Source of the DNA: an uncultured Bacteroides sp.
Lineage (GTDB): Bacteria; Bacteroidota; Bacteroidia; Bacteroidales; Bacteroidaceae
NCBI GenBank assembly: GCA_949289295.1
Contig: CASENM010000032.1
Span: 1 to 64,000, forward strand
Reading direction: 5' to 3'
DNA length: 64,000 bases
In this document: positions 49,154 through 56,840 of the stretch, one piece after another
Layout: the number at the start of each line of letters is the position of its first letter
Position numbering within the stretch: the stretch's first letter is position 1
Position numbers and translations under genes: made by a program
Notes under the pieces: generated by a model
Told to the model about the DNA's origin: nothing
The model's input: only the letters and a program-made list of their open reading frames with translations
Databases searched by the model: none

Positions 49154-50374
49154 ATGAACGGAACCAATCTTTTCAAAATAGCTTTGCGGGCACTGGCCAA
49201 CAACAAGCTCCGCGCTTTCCTGACCATGTTGGGCATCATCATCGGCGTTGCTTCGGTAATTGCCATGCTGGCCATCGGACAAGGATCCAAGCGGAGTATC
49301 CAGCAGCAGATTTCGGAAATGGGGTCGAATATGATTATGATTCACCCGGGAGCGGAAATGCGTGGAGGCGTGCGTCGGGATGCGGATGAAATGCAGACCC
49401 TGAAACTGGAAAACTACGAAACGTTGCGCGATGAATGTATGTATCTTTCTGCCATCAGTCCGAACGTCTCGGCTTCCGGACAGCTGATTGCCGGAGCAAA
49501 CAACTATCCGTCATCGGTAAGCGGAATCAGTATCGGATATCTGACCATCCGCCAGCTGGTGGTGGAACAGGGAGAAATGTTCAGTGAAGATGACATACGT
49601 ACGGCAGCCAAGGTGTGTGTCATAGGTAAAACAATAGTCGACAATCTTTTTCCTGACGGCCAGGATCCGATAGGAAAAGTTATCCGTTGCAACCAGGTGC
49701 CGATGCGTGTGGTGGGCGTGCTGAAATCCAAAGGATATAATTCGATGGGCATGGACCAGGATGATGTGGTGCTTGCCCCTTACACCACTGTGATGAAACG
49801 TTTGCTTGCGCAGACATATCTGGGAGGAATTTTCGCCTCTGCCCTGACGGAGGAGATGACCGAAGAAGCAGTCGATGAGATTTCAAGCATCCTGCGGCGT
49901 GAGCACAAACTGAAAGACACGGACGAAGACGATTTCACAATCCGTACCCAACAGGAACTCAGCTCGATGTTGAACACTACCACCGATCTGATGACTACCC
50001 TGCTGGCCTGCATAGCCGGCATATCGCTGGTTGTAGGAGGTATAGGCATCATGAATATCATGTACGTAAGTGTGACGGAACGCACCCGTGAAATCGGCCT
50101 CCGCATGTCGGTGGGAGCGAGAGGGATAGACATACTTTCACAGTTCCTCATCGAGTCGGTGCTCATCAGCATTACAGGCGGTTTGATTGGGGTGATTCTA
50201 GGATGCGGCGCCAGCGTGGTCATCAAGACCGTAGCTCACTGGCCAGTATTCATCCAGCCCTGGAGCGTATTGTTGTCGTTTGCCGTCTGCACGCTGACAG
50301 GCGTATTTTTCGGATGGTATCCAGCCAAGAAAGCGGCCGACCTTGACCCCATTGAAGCTTTACGCTACGAATGA
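49154..50374 (+). CDS. MacB/FtsX-type ABC transporter permease
   Basis: The 406-residue product has the MacB topology. A first helix follows the conserved NNKLRAFLTMLGIIIGVASV, then comes a large periplasmic domain (residues about 45-275) and three C-terminal helices (LLACIAGISLVVGGIGIMNI, ILISITGGLIGVILGCGA, WSVLLSFAVCTLTGVFFGW). The end PAKKAADLDPIEALRYE is typical of the family. It works as a dimer with the ATPase encoded just upstream and with MacA and TolC. A large hairpin terminator follows. Confidence 0.93.
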   Translation: MNGTNLFKIALRALANNKLRAFLTMLGIIIGVASVIAMLAIGQGSKRSIQQQISEMGSNMIMIHPGAEMRGGVRRDADEMQTLKLENYETLRDECMYLSAISPNVSASGQLIAGANNYPSSVSGISIGYLTIRQLVVEQGEMFSEDDIRTAAKVCVIGKTIVDNLFPDGQDPIGKVIRCNQVPMRVVGVLKSKGYNSMGMDQDDVVLAPYTTVMKRLLAQTYLGGIFASALTEEMTEEAVDEISSILRREHKLKDTDEDDFTIRTQQELSSMLNTTTDLMTTLLACIAGISLVVGGIGIMNIMYVSVTERTREIGLRMSVGARGIDILSQFLIESVLISITGGLIGVILGCGASVVIKTVAHWPVFIQPWSVLLSFAVCTLTGVFFGWYPAKKAADLDPIEALRYE

Positions 50375-50414
50375 CAAGCTGAAACACTTTATTCTTCATA
50401 ACTTTGGTTTTCTT

Positions 50415-50484
50415 AAGTCCGGCGCGGATTAAGCGGGCCGTGTGTGTCTCTCCATCGCACACGGCCCCTCGTTGCCGGACTTTT
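50415..50484 (+). terminator. Large hairpin terminator after the macB operon
   Basis: The outer arms AAGTCCGGC (50415-50423) and GCCGGACTT (50474-50482) enclose a second stem of about 10 pairs (GGGCCGTGTG type with CACACGGCCC). Four T follow. Confidence 0.65.
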
Positions 50485-50504
50485 CAAAAGAATCATTACT
50501 TTTG
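50472..50504 (+). promoter_or_regulatory. Promoter of the second LytS/LytTR pair
   Basis: TTG (50472-50474), a 22-nt spacer and TACTTTTG (50497-50504). The -7 box matches perfectly, and the ATG at 50538 follows about 27 nt after the predicted start. It overlaps the preceding terminator arm. Confidence 0.6.
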
Positions 50505-50537
50505 TACCCTGTCAAGACAACTGTCATTCATACAAAT

Positions 50538-51626
50538 ATGAAAAATACAAACCACCGTCTGCTTGAGCTGACTATTCACATCATTTGTTGGGGATTGTTT
50601 TTCGGCTTTCCCCTGTTCTTCATCCAGCATGATAACGGAAATATCGACTGGCCGGCTTTCATGCGGCATTCCGTTGTTCCTGTTGCATTGTTCATCATCT
50701 TTTATATCAACTATCTGATATTGATACCGGCCATTTTGTTCAAAAATCATGCCGGCCGGTTTCTGGTTGTCAACCTGGTGGTTATCTGTATCATGACTTT
50801 GGGCCTGCGCTACTGGCATACCATCAATATGCCCCCTCCTTTCTCCAGACCCCACATCATGGAACCGCCCCAGTTCATTTTTTATCTGCGTGATTTGACC
50901 AGCTTGATATTCGCTACAGGTCTCAGTGTGGCCATCCGGATGAGTCTGAGGTGGAGCGAAACGGAACTGGCCCGGCAAGAAGCCGTAAAGAGTCGCACCG
51001 AAGCCGAACTGAAAAATCTGCGCAACCAGCTGAACCCGCATTTCCTGCTGAATACACTCAACAATATATATGCACTTACAGCTTTTGATACCGAGAAAGC
51101 CCAACAAGCCATTCAGGAATTGAGCAAACTGCTCCGATATGTACTGTATGACAATCAGCAAACTTTCGTTCCGCTGGGCAAAGAAGTCGATTTTATCCGC
51201 AACTATATCGAACTGATGCGTATCCGTTTCTCCTCTCAAGTCAGGATTGCCACTCATTTTGACATTAAGCCAAACAGCCAGAGCCCGATTGCTCCGCTAT
51301 TGTTTATCTCGCTGATAGAGAATGCATTCAAGCACGGCATTTCACCTACTGCCCCGAGTTTCATTAACATCCGGATAACAGAAAAAGACAATGTGGTCAG
51401 CTGTGTCATCCGGAACAGCAACTATCCGAAAACATCAGCTGACAAAAGCGGGTCGGGAATCGGACTCGAACAGGTTCTTAAACGACTGGATTTGCTTTAT
51501 GCCGGGCATTATGAATGGAACAGACAGACAAGCGAAGACGGGAAAGAATATATCTCATCGCTGAAAATCTTTATAACTCAAAATGATACAGAATATCATG
51601 ACACTGACTTGCGCAATTATAGATGA
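50538..51626 (+). CDS. LytS-type sensor histidine kinase
   Basis: The 362-residue product has about four N-terminal membrane helices (TIHIICWGLFFGFPLFFIQH, VVPVALFIIFYINYLILIPA, FLVVNLVVICIMTLGLRYW, LTSLIFATGLSVAI) and almost no periplasmic sensor domain. The cytoplasmic part carries the His_kinase motif NQLNPHFLLNTLNNIYALTA and an ATPase region with LLFISLIENAFKHGISP and SGSGIGLEQVLKRLD. It should phosphorylate the LytTR regulator, whose gene overlaps its 3' end by 29 nt. It may sense membrane stress and control the macB export genes, by analogy with nearby pairs; this is inference. The promoter supports the ATG at 50538. Confidence 0.9.
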   Translation: MKNTNHRLLELTIHIICWGLFFGFPLFFIQHDNGNIDWPAFMRHSVVPVALFIIFYINYLILIPAILFKNHAGRFLVVNLVVICIMTLGLRYWHTINMPPPFSRPHIMEPPQFIFYLRDLTSLIFATGLSVAIRMSLRWSETELARQEAVKSRTEAELKNLRNQLNPHFLLNTLNNIYALTAFDTEKAQQAIQELSKLLRYVLYDNQQTFVPLGKEVDFIRNYIELMRIRFSSQVRIATHFDIKPNSQSPIAPLLFISLIENAFKHGISPTAPSFINIRITEKDNVVSCVIRNSNYPKTSADKSGSGIGLEQVLKRLDLLYAGHYEWNRQTSEDGKEYISSLKIFITQNDTEYHDTDLRNYR

Positions 51627-52329
51627 CGAACCGCTGGCTTTGGGCCTGCTGGAAAGTTACGCCCAAAAAACCCCCACACTTGAAGTCCGCGGACTGTATT
51701 CCAGCGCAATAGAAGCCATGCGGGCTCTTCCGGACAACCCTGTGGATATATTGTTTCTGGATGTCCAGATGCCGGATTTGAACGGTCTGGAATTTTCAAG
51801 GATGGTGCCCGAATCCACACGGATTATTTTCACTACAGCTTTCGGACAATATGCATTGGACGGCTATCGGGTAAACGCACTCGATTATTTGCTTAAACCA
51901 ATCAGTTACGCCGATTTTACGGGAGCTGTGAACAAAGCCATCTGTTGGTTTGAACTGAAACATAGGGCTGACGGATGTCTGCCGGGAGAAACCGCAGACA
52001 AAGAACTGGAATACATATATGTAAAAAGTGACTATAAACTAATCCAGATTGAACTGGACAAAATACTTTTTATTGAAGGTCTTAAGGATTATATAAAAAT
52101 CCATCTGGAAGATACTCCCAAACCCATATTGTCATTGACCAGTTTGAAAGCGATGGAAGAAAAACTACCGGCTGACCGGTTTATCCGTGTTCATCGGTCA
52201 TTCATTGTACAGAAACAGAAAATAAAAATTATAGAGAAAGGGAGGATTATTTTCGGAAAAAATTATATACCTGTATCTGATAGCTATAAACAGGACCTCC
52301 AGAATTATGTTAACCAACACATTATTTAA
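51598..52329 (+). CDS. LytTR-family response regulator
   Basis: The 243-residue product has a receiver domain (TCAIIDDEPLALGLLE, phospho-Asp in VDILFLDVQMPDLNGLE, conserved Lys in ALDYLLKPISYADF). A LytTR DNA-binding domain follows (YIYVKSDYKLIQIELDKILF, FIRVHRSFIVQKQKIKIIEK). It overlaps the kinase gene, so the two are translationally coupled. A start five codons upstream at 51583 is possible. Direct targets are unknown; the tolC-macA-macB operon just upstream is the first candidate. No terminator is obvious after the stop until the hairpin at 52498, which belongs to a separate predicted transcript. Confidence 0.92.
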   Translation: MTLTCAIIDDEPLALGLLESYAQKTPTLEVRGLYSSAIEAMRALPDNPVDILFLDVQMPDLNGLEFSRMVPESTRIIFTTAFGQYALDGYRVNALDYLLKPISYADFTGAVNKAICWFELKHRADGCLPGETADKELEYIYVKSDYKLIQIELDKILFIEGLKDYIKIHLEDTPKPILSLTSLKAMEEKLPADRFIRVHRSFIVQKQKIKIIEKGRIIFGKNYIPVSDSYKQDLQNYVNQHII

Positions 52330-52388
52330 TTTGCATTTGTATATTTAGCAATTTTTCTTTTTAACTGTTCGTTTTTTCATCAATTTAT

Positions 52389-52419
52389 TTTGGAAAATAA
52401 AATTTTGCATTTATATTTG
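52389..52419 (+). promoter_or_regulatory. Promoter of the candidate small RNA
   Basis: TTTG (52389-52392), a 19-nt spacer and TATATTTG (52412-52419) are a perfect Bacteroides promoter in a gap without any gene directly downstream. Confidence 0.75.
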
Positions 52420-52425
52420 TGACGT

Positions 52426-52538
52426 ATATAACAAAAAGAAGTTGTGAAACTTCTGATTAGAATAGTTTAGTTAAGTCTAGTTTAGTTTTTGTGTTGTGAT
52501 ACTCCTGGCAATAGAGATTGCCGGGAGTATCTTTTTTA
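52426..52538 (+). ncRNA. Candidate small RNA of about 113 nt
   Basis: Between a perfect promoter and a strong terminator lies a transcript without a credible reading frame. It begins with a 7-bp hairpin closed by a GTGA tetraloop (52437-52454). An AU-rich single-stranded stretch with repeated TAGTTTAGTT-like words follows. It ends in a 15-bp terminator stem (52498-52512 with 52517-52531) and six T. This layout fits a trans-acting small RNA. It is bounded by the LytTR gene and a decayed integrase, and could belong to either. An alternative is a leader of a lost gene. I cannot match it to a named family. Confidence 0.6.
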
Positions 52539-52628
52539 TCGCTGATTGTCCGCGCATTCAAGATATAAACCGATTTTTTGAAGTAAGTCAGTAACCTATA
52601 TCGGACAGAGAAAACGTCACGGTCACAT

Positions 52629-53116
52629 CCGAAAAAAGTTCAGAACAGGAAGGTCATCAAGCGTCCGGACAAGGATGCACTCAATGTCAGACTGAGAAGC
52701 ATACTCAACAGAATATAAAAGGCGGAACATATAAACGTTCAACGACCTCGTAGGAATAAACCTCGTGGACATGCTGGAATACGACTACAGGAACACCGGC
52801 GAAATATACTATATCCGGCACAAAGACCGGAAAGCTCGTGTTCGGACAATACAGGAACTACACGAGCTGCTACAACGTGCTCGCAAGGAAAATCAGGAGT
52901 CTGGCCGAAGTCGGCGAAATAAAGCACCGCTTCACACTGTACTCAGCCCGCAAGTCCTTCGTACAGCACGGATTCGACCTGGGAATCCCACTCTCCACGC
53001 TGGAATACTGCATCGGGCAGTCCATGAAGGACAGCCGACCCATATTCAACTACGTGTCAATCATGAAGAGGCACGCGGACAAGGCCATACGCGAAATTCT
53101 TGACAATCTGCTGTAA
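52629..53116 (+). pseudogene. Tyrosine recombinase (integrase) remnant
   Basis: Two decoded pieces in different frames resemble a Bacteroides phage-type integrase. The first (about 52629-52718) ends KRPDKDALNVRLRSILNRI before a stop. The later part reads FNDLVGINLVDMLEYDYRNT, then in another frame YRNYTSCYNVLARKIRSLAE, FTLYSARKSFVQHGFDLGI and IGQSMKDSRPIFNYVSIMKR. The C-terminal catalytic region keeps the second Arg (SAR) and a Tyr (FNYV), but most of the core, with the first catalytic Arg, is deleted and at least two frameshifts are present. It cannot encode an active enzyme. It marks the left side of a decayed mobile element. Confidence 0.75.
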
Positions 53117-53132
53117 AAAAATCGTCCGGCAC

Positions 53133-53163
53133 TTGCACATAACATATTTATTATGTATATTTG
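53133..53163 (+). promoter_or_regulatory. Promoter of the small mobile-element genes
   Basis: TTG (53133-53135), a 20-nt spacer and TATATTTG (53156-53163) followed by C; the leader is about 38 nt. Confidence 0.75.
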
Positions 53164-53208
53164 CAATGTCAAAAACAAACAGAATATTAACAACTTAAAA
53201 AAGAAAAG

Positions 53209-53370
53209 ATGACAGATGAAGAACTTGAAAAGGAAATCAGGAAAGTGAAACAGATGATTGCGGACTACCAGAGGATCAAGAATCTGATAAAACCTTCCAA
53301 AGAGGATTACGAAAGACAAATCAACATCCTACTTGACCGGCTGAACAATCTTCTGAAAATGAAAAAGTGA
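53209..53370 (+). CDS. Small helical protein, mobile-element cargo
   Basis: The 53-residue product starts MTDEELEKEIRKVKQMIADY and ends LDRLNNLLKMKK. It is almost entirely charged and helical with heptad-spaced Leu/Ile, so it is probably a small coiled coil. It has its own perfect promoter and sits 40 nt before the DUF5053 gene. A perfect 8-bp hairpin lies between the two. I know no family for it. Its closeness to the integrase remnant suggests it came with the mobile element. Confidence 0.6.
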   Translation: MTDEELEKEIRKVKQMIADYQRIKNLIKPSKEDYERQINILLDRLNNLLKMKK

Positions 53371-53375
53371 AACAA

Positions 53376-53395
53376 TGCCCCTCTCATGAGGGGCA
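53376..53395 (+). promoter_or_regulatory. Hairpin between the two small genes
   Basis: TGCCCCTC and GAGGGGCA pair perfectly around a TCAT loop. No T-run follows, so it may protect RNA ends or set the ratio of the two products rather than terminate. Confidence 0.55.
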
Positions 53396-53410
53396 CTAAA
53401 AAATACATCT

Positions 53411-53833
53411 ATGGACAATTTCAACGAAAAGCTGAACGAACTGAAACTTGTAATCGGAAAGGAAGATTCCGAAAGCAGGAGCAAATTTGATGCCATAATT
53501 GCGGAACTTCAGGATACGGAAATGAACGAAACGGAACGGAAGGAACTGGAGGAACTTCTCAGACAGGGACTTGCAGAAATCAGCGCGTCAATGGACACCA
53601 TTGAAAAGGAAATCCGGATACGCGACCAGATCAGGGATTCGCTTGACATCCTCCCGCTTTCATACATAGCCAAACATTATTTCGGGAAAAGCGCATCATG
53701 GCTTTACCAGCGCATCAACGGGAACAAGGTAAGGGGCAAGGTATATACCCTGAACAAAGAGGAAATAGAAATATTCAACAAGGCATTGAAAGAAATCGGG
53801 AACAGAATCGGCTCACTGTCTATTAGTTGCTAA
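53411..53833 (+). CDS. DUF5053-like protein
   Basis: The 140-residue product has an acidic helical N-terminal half (DTEMNETERKELEELLRQGL). The C-terminal part reads YIAKHYFGKSASWLYQRING and then KVYTLNKEEIEIFNKAL, which resembles a helix-turn-helix with a DNA-binding character. The match to DUF5053, known from Bacteroidales phage-like and mobile elements, is from memory. It may be a small regulator of the element. It is followed by a terminator and then by a transposase remnant on the other strand. Confidence 0.7.
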   Translation: MDNFNEKLNELKLVIGKEDSESRSKFDAIIAELQDTEMNETERKELEELLRQGLAEISASMDTIEKEIRIRDQIRDSLDILPLSYIAKHYFGKSASWLYQRINGNKVRGKVYTLNKEEIEIFNKALKEIGNRIGSLSISC

Positions 53834-53853
53834 TAGCTGTTGTTTTTGACACC

Positions 53854-53890
53854 GAATCCCCGCATGGGCCGTGTGGGGATTCTTCTTTTT
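53854..53890 (+). terminator. Terminator of the DUF5053 gene
   Basis: GAATCCCC (53854-53861) pairs with GGGGATTC (53875-53882) and runs into TTCTTTTT. Confidence 0.78.
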
Positions 53891-53897
53891 CTTGCAT

Positions 53898-54648
53898 TTA
53901 CGCATTGACGGTTTCAATCAAAACGCGTTTTCTCAACAGGATTTTATCCGCTACGCTCATTAGGGAGTTCTTCATATTGTTCTTCACTTTGGTTATCAAC
54001 TGTATGCCGTTAAGGAATAGGTTCTCAAACAGGGTTTGCCCGATATACCCCTTGTCCGCACAGAGTTTTTCCTTTTATATTCTCCAGGAACTTTGTCTGT
54101 TTCAGCGGTTCACGGTCATCCACATTTCCCGGAGTGAACATGAAATTGAGGATTTCACCCTTATCGTTGATGATCAGGTGAAGCTTAAACCCGAAAAACC
54201 ATCCCATGGAGCATTTTCCACGTTCGGCGAGACCCTTAAAAGTCTTGTGAATCAATATGCGTTGGTTACGGCATACACGCAGCGGGGTGGAATCCACAAA
54301 GCTGATGCCGGTACAAGTGCCCAACAGGACTTCCTTGATGAAGATGGTCAGCTGCAACAGGACTTCCTTTTCCAGTTCCACAAAACGGTTATAGGACACA
54401 TGTTTGGGAAAGAGATGCGTCAGATGCTTGCATATATATTCCTTGTAGTAATGCTTGAAACATCTGAAGCCTCCCGAGTGGAACAGGATCAGGATGACCA
54501 TGATTTCCGCATCACTCATCCGGTTCGGTTTGTTCCGATACTTATGATTCTTGTCGTCAACCATATATTTTTCCTGTACTTTCGCAAATTCCTTGCAAAA
54601 ATCATCTGCCATACAATAAATCTCCGTAACTTTAGCCTCTGAGAACAT
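53898..54648 (-). pseudogene. IS982-family transposase, frameshifted and 3'-truncated
   Basis: The 5' frame (54648-54025) codes 207 residues with the DDE-type motif FVDSTPLRVCRNQRI and GWFFGFKLHLIINDKGEIL. Correct coding continues in another frame with CADKGYIGQTLFENLF, NGIQLITKVKNNMKNSLMS and KILLRKRVLIETVNA, then stops at 53898-53900. The shift is explained by one extra A in the A5 run at 54066-54070. Compared with the family, about 40 C-terminal residues are also missing. Programmed frameshifting in an A-run was considered, but the missing 3' end makes decay more likely. Confidence 0.82.
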
Positions 54649-54763
54649 AGTGGTAATCGCTTAAATGTTATAATTGAACACTATAAATTTAATGCTTTTA
54701 TCGCTATGTTCCTAATTTTCAAACTGATAATTTCAATCCTTATATCGAACTCACGTTAACATA
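53898..54763 (-). mobile_element. Truncated IS982-type insertion sequence
   Basis: A broken IS982-like transposase gene reads leftward. Upstream of it, at about 54737-54763, the minus strand reads GTTAACGTGAGTTCGATATA, which may be one inverted end. No matching end is visible on the other side near 53890, where the transposase is also cut short, so the element has probably lost one end and is immobile. Confidence 0.6.
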
Positions 54764-54778
54764 CTAAATCGCAGAAAT

Positions 54779-55405
54779 ATGAAAACGAAACTTTTTTTAT
54801 CCTTATTCGCTCTCTTCGTCCTGACCGGTTGCCTTAACGACGACACGCCAGAGGACAAAGTGGAAACCATGAACATGGCGATTTCCGCCATGACTTACAT
54901 CGACAGCCCGGTTATGGCAAACTACCCGATAGAAGGGATGTGGGCAAAAGTGGGGAACGATACGGACTACCAGTTCATGGCTTTCAACCAAATCGAAGGC
55001 TTTACTTTCAAGCCGGGCTATGCGTATGAATTGCGGGTGGAACGAACAACATTGGGCAACCCGCCCGCCGATGCCTGCCGATATACCTACAAACTCATAG
55101 ATGAGCTTTTGAAACACCCCGTCGAATGTACACGGGAAACGGTTCGACTGTATGTCTCTGCTGAAATGGGAAACTATGATTGGGGAATCCCGCAAATGGA
55201 CGATGCGCACTGCATGAAAATCCGTGAGTCGGTAAATGTGGGCTGGACGAACGTCCCTTTCAACAAAATCGAGGGCTTCACCTACGAGGACGGAAACGCC
55301 TACGAACTTTCGGTGGAGAAAATCACTATCCACGCCCAGCCAACGGACGATCGTTGCCAAACCGTGCAATATGTCCTGCAAGAAATCATTTCGCAGAACA
55401 AATAA
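54779..55405 (+). CDS. Lipoprotein with two DUF4377 repeats
   Basis: The 208-residue product has a lipoprotein signal (KLFLSLFALFVLTGC). Two homologous halves follow, each with a pattern of F-N-x-I-E-G-F-T and Y-E-L-x-V-E (FNQIEGFTFKPGYAYELRVE near residue 77, FNKIEGFTYEDGNAYELSVE near 159). Each half ends with a Cys-containing segment and a helix. DUF4377 is a small secreted domain often linked to META-type heat-shock proteins; function is unknown. It is separated from the RND operon by a terminator and faces it. The IS end lies just upstream, so its promoter may come from within the IS or be lost. Confidence 0.8.
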   Translation: MKTKLFLSLFALFVLTGCLNDDTPEDKVETMNMAISAMTYIDSPVMANYPIEGMWAKVGNDTDYQFMAFNQIEGFTFKPGYAYELRVERTTLGNPPADACRYTYKLIDELLKHPVECTRETVRLYVSAEMGNYDWGIPQMDDAHCMKIRESVNVGWTNVPFNKIEGFTYEDGNAYELSVEKITIHAQPTDDRCQTVQYVLQEIISQNK

Positions 55406-55410
55406 CTGTT

Positions 55411-55452
55411 GAGGCCGGACTTCATCCTACGTTAAGTCCGACCTCATTTTTA
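55411..55452 (+). terminator. Terminator of the DUF4377 gene
   Basis: GAGGCCGGACTT (55411-55422) pairs with AAGTCCGACCTC (55434-55445) with one mismatch, followed by ATTTTTAT. Confidence 0.82.
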
Positions 55453-55481
55453 TCAATATTTTTCCTTGCCAAAACAAGGTC

Positions 55482-56840
55482 TTATTCGCTTCCCCCGCCC
55501 AATGCCAAATACAACTCAATCGTGCTTTGTATGCCGTCGAAGCGGTTGCTGATGTCTGCCAGTTGTGCGGCGAGCAAATCCTGTTGGGCTGTCAATACTT
55601 GCAGGTAATTGGCAGAAGTGTTGAGCATCAACAGTTGGGTGCTTTTCACCGCCCGTTCCAAAGCAGCGATACGTGAACGGTAAAACTCCTCTTTCTTCCC
55701 GCAACTTTGAATGTCTGAAAGGGTGGTATTGACTTCCGCTCCGGCATCGAGTAGTGCTTGCTGGAAGGCGAGTTTGGCTTCCTCTTGACGGGCTTTGGAG
55801 ACGGCAAGCTGTGCGCGTAACTTCCCGTTTTGGAAGATGGGCTGTGTCAGCGAGCCTAACGCCTGCCAAATCCAGTTGCCGGGATTGACCTGCCCCTCAT
55901 TGTTGCTCCATCCCAACAAACCGGAAAGCGTAAGGGAAGGATAAAATGCGGCACGAGCCTCGCCTGTGGCATAAAATGCGGAAGCTAAGGCTTGCTCCGC
56001 CTGCCGTACATCGGGACGATGGGAAAGAAGCATTACAGGGATACCTATGTGGAGGCTGTCCGAGATGTTCCATCCGTCTAAAGACCCTCTTTCGACACTG
56101 CCGGGCGTCCTGCCCAACAAGGAAGAAAAAGCATTCTCCATCTCCTTGATTTGTCGTTTGAGTTCCACCACTTGCGTACAGACATTGTAGTAATTGGCTT
56201 CCGACTGCGATACGGCGGCATCCGTTTCCTCGCCCACATCCATCAACGCCTTAGTCATATCCGCGCCACGTTTCCAGCTTTCGGCGGTTTCTTCGCTGAC
56301 TTGCAGTTGCGCATCGAGCATGGCGAGCGTATAATAATAGTTGGCGATGCCGGATATAAGGTGCGCTTGTACGGCTTGGCGGTAAGCGCGGCTTTGCTCC
56401 AACTGCATCTGTGTCCGCTTCTTGGCGTTACGCAGACCGCCAAACACATCCACCTGCCACGTGGCCATTGCCGGAAGCGTATAAGCGCGTGTCGTGCCGT
56501 TCCAAGCGAAGCCTCCCAATGAGCCTTGCGGCGAAAGGCTCAGGTTGGGCAGAAAGGCAAGTCGGGCGGCTTTCAATGCTGCTTCCGCTTCGGTGATTTG
56601 CAATTCCGCCACACGCAGGTCGGTGTTGTTTGCCAATCCTTCCTCTATCAATGTCTGCAAGACGGGGTCTGTGAAAAACTCCCGCCACGACAAGTCGCCC
56701 AATGACATGCTGTCCGTCGTTTCCATTCCGTACAAGCCGTCGGTCTGAATGTCGGAAGGACGTTCATAGTTCCGATAGATGCCGCAACCGCTCAACAGGA
56801 CGGCGGCCAGCATCAGCATGATAATCTGTCTGTATCTCAT
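55482..56840 (-). CDS. RND efflux outer-membrane factor (NodT/OprM type)
   Basis: The 452-residue product has a lipoprotein signal (MLAAVLLSGC) and two outer-membrane efflux domains (PVLQTLIEEGLANNTDLRVA, QITEAEAALKAARLAFLPNL, LLSHRPDVRQAEQALASAFY, TSANYLQVLTAQQDLLAAQL). It forms the exit channel of the pump whose adaptor and inner-membrane genes lie directly upstream; its ATG overlaps the pump stop by 4 nt. It is the last gene of a three-gene operon under an AraC-type operator. The pump gene itself is frameshifted in this sequence, so the channel may be without a partner or may serve another pump. Confidence 0.93.
   Translation of the reverse strand: MRYRQIIMLMLAAVLLSGCGIYRNYERPSDIQTDGLYGMETTDSMSLGDLSWREFFTDPVLQTLIEEGLANNTDLRVAELQITEAEAALKAARLAFLPNLSLSPQGSLGGFAWNGTTRAYTLPAMATWQVDVFGGLRNAKKRTQMQLEQSRAYRQAVQAHLISGIANYYYTLAMLDAQLQVSEETAESWKRGADMTKALMDVGEETDAAVSQSEANYYNVCTQVVELKRQIKEMENAFSSLLGRTPGSVERGSLDGWNISDSLHIGIPVMLLSHRPDVRQAEQALASAFYATGEARAAFYPSLTLSGLLGWSNNEGQVNPGNWIWQALGSLTQPIFQNGKLRAQLAVSKARQEEAKLAFQQALLDAGAEVNTTLSDIQSCGKKEEFYRSRIAALERAVKSTQLLMLNTSANYLQVLTAQQDLLAAQLADISNRFDGIQSTIELYLALGGGSE

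Noticed and set aside
47160-50374. LolCDE lipoprotein transporter instead of MacAB
   Set aside because: The ATPase and permease are separate as in LolCDE, but a HlyD-type adaptor and a TolC channel precede them, which fits MacAB-type export.
53898-54763. Complete, mobile insertion sequence
   Set aside because: Only one possible inverted end is visible, the transposase is frameshifted and its C-terminus is missing.
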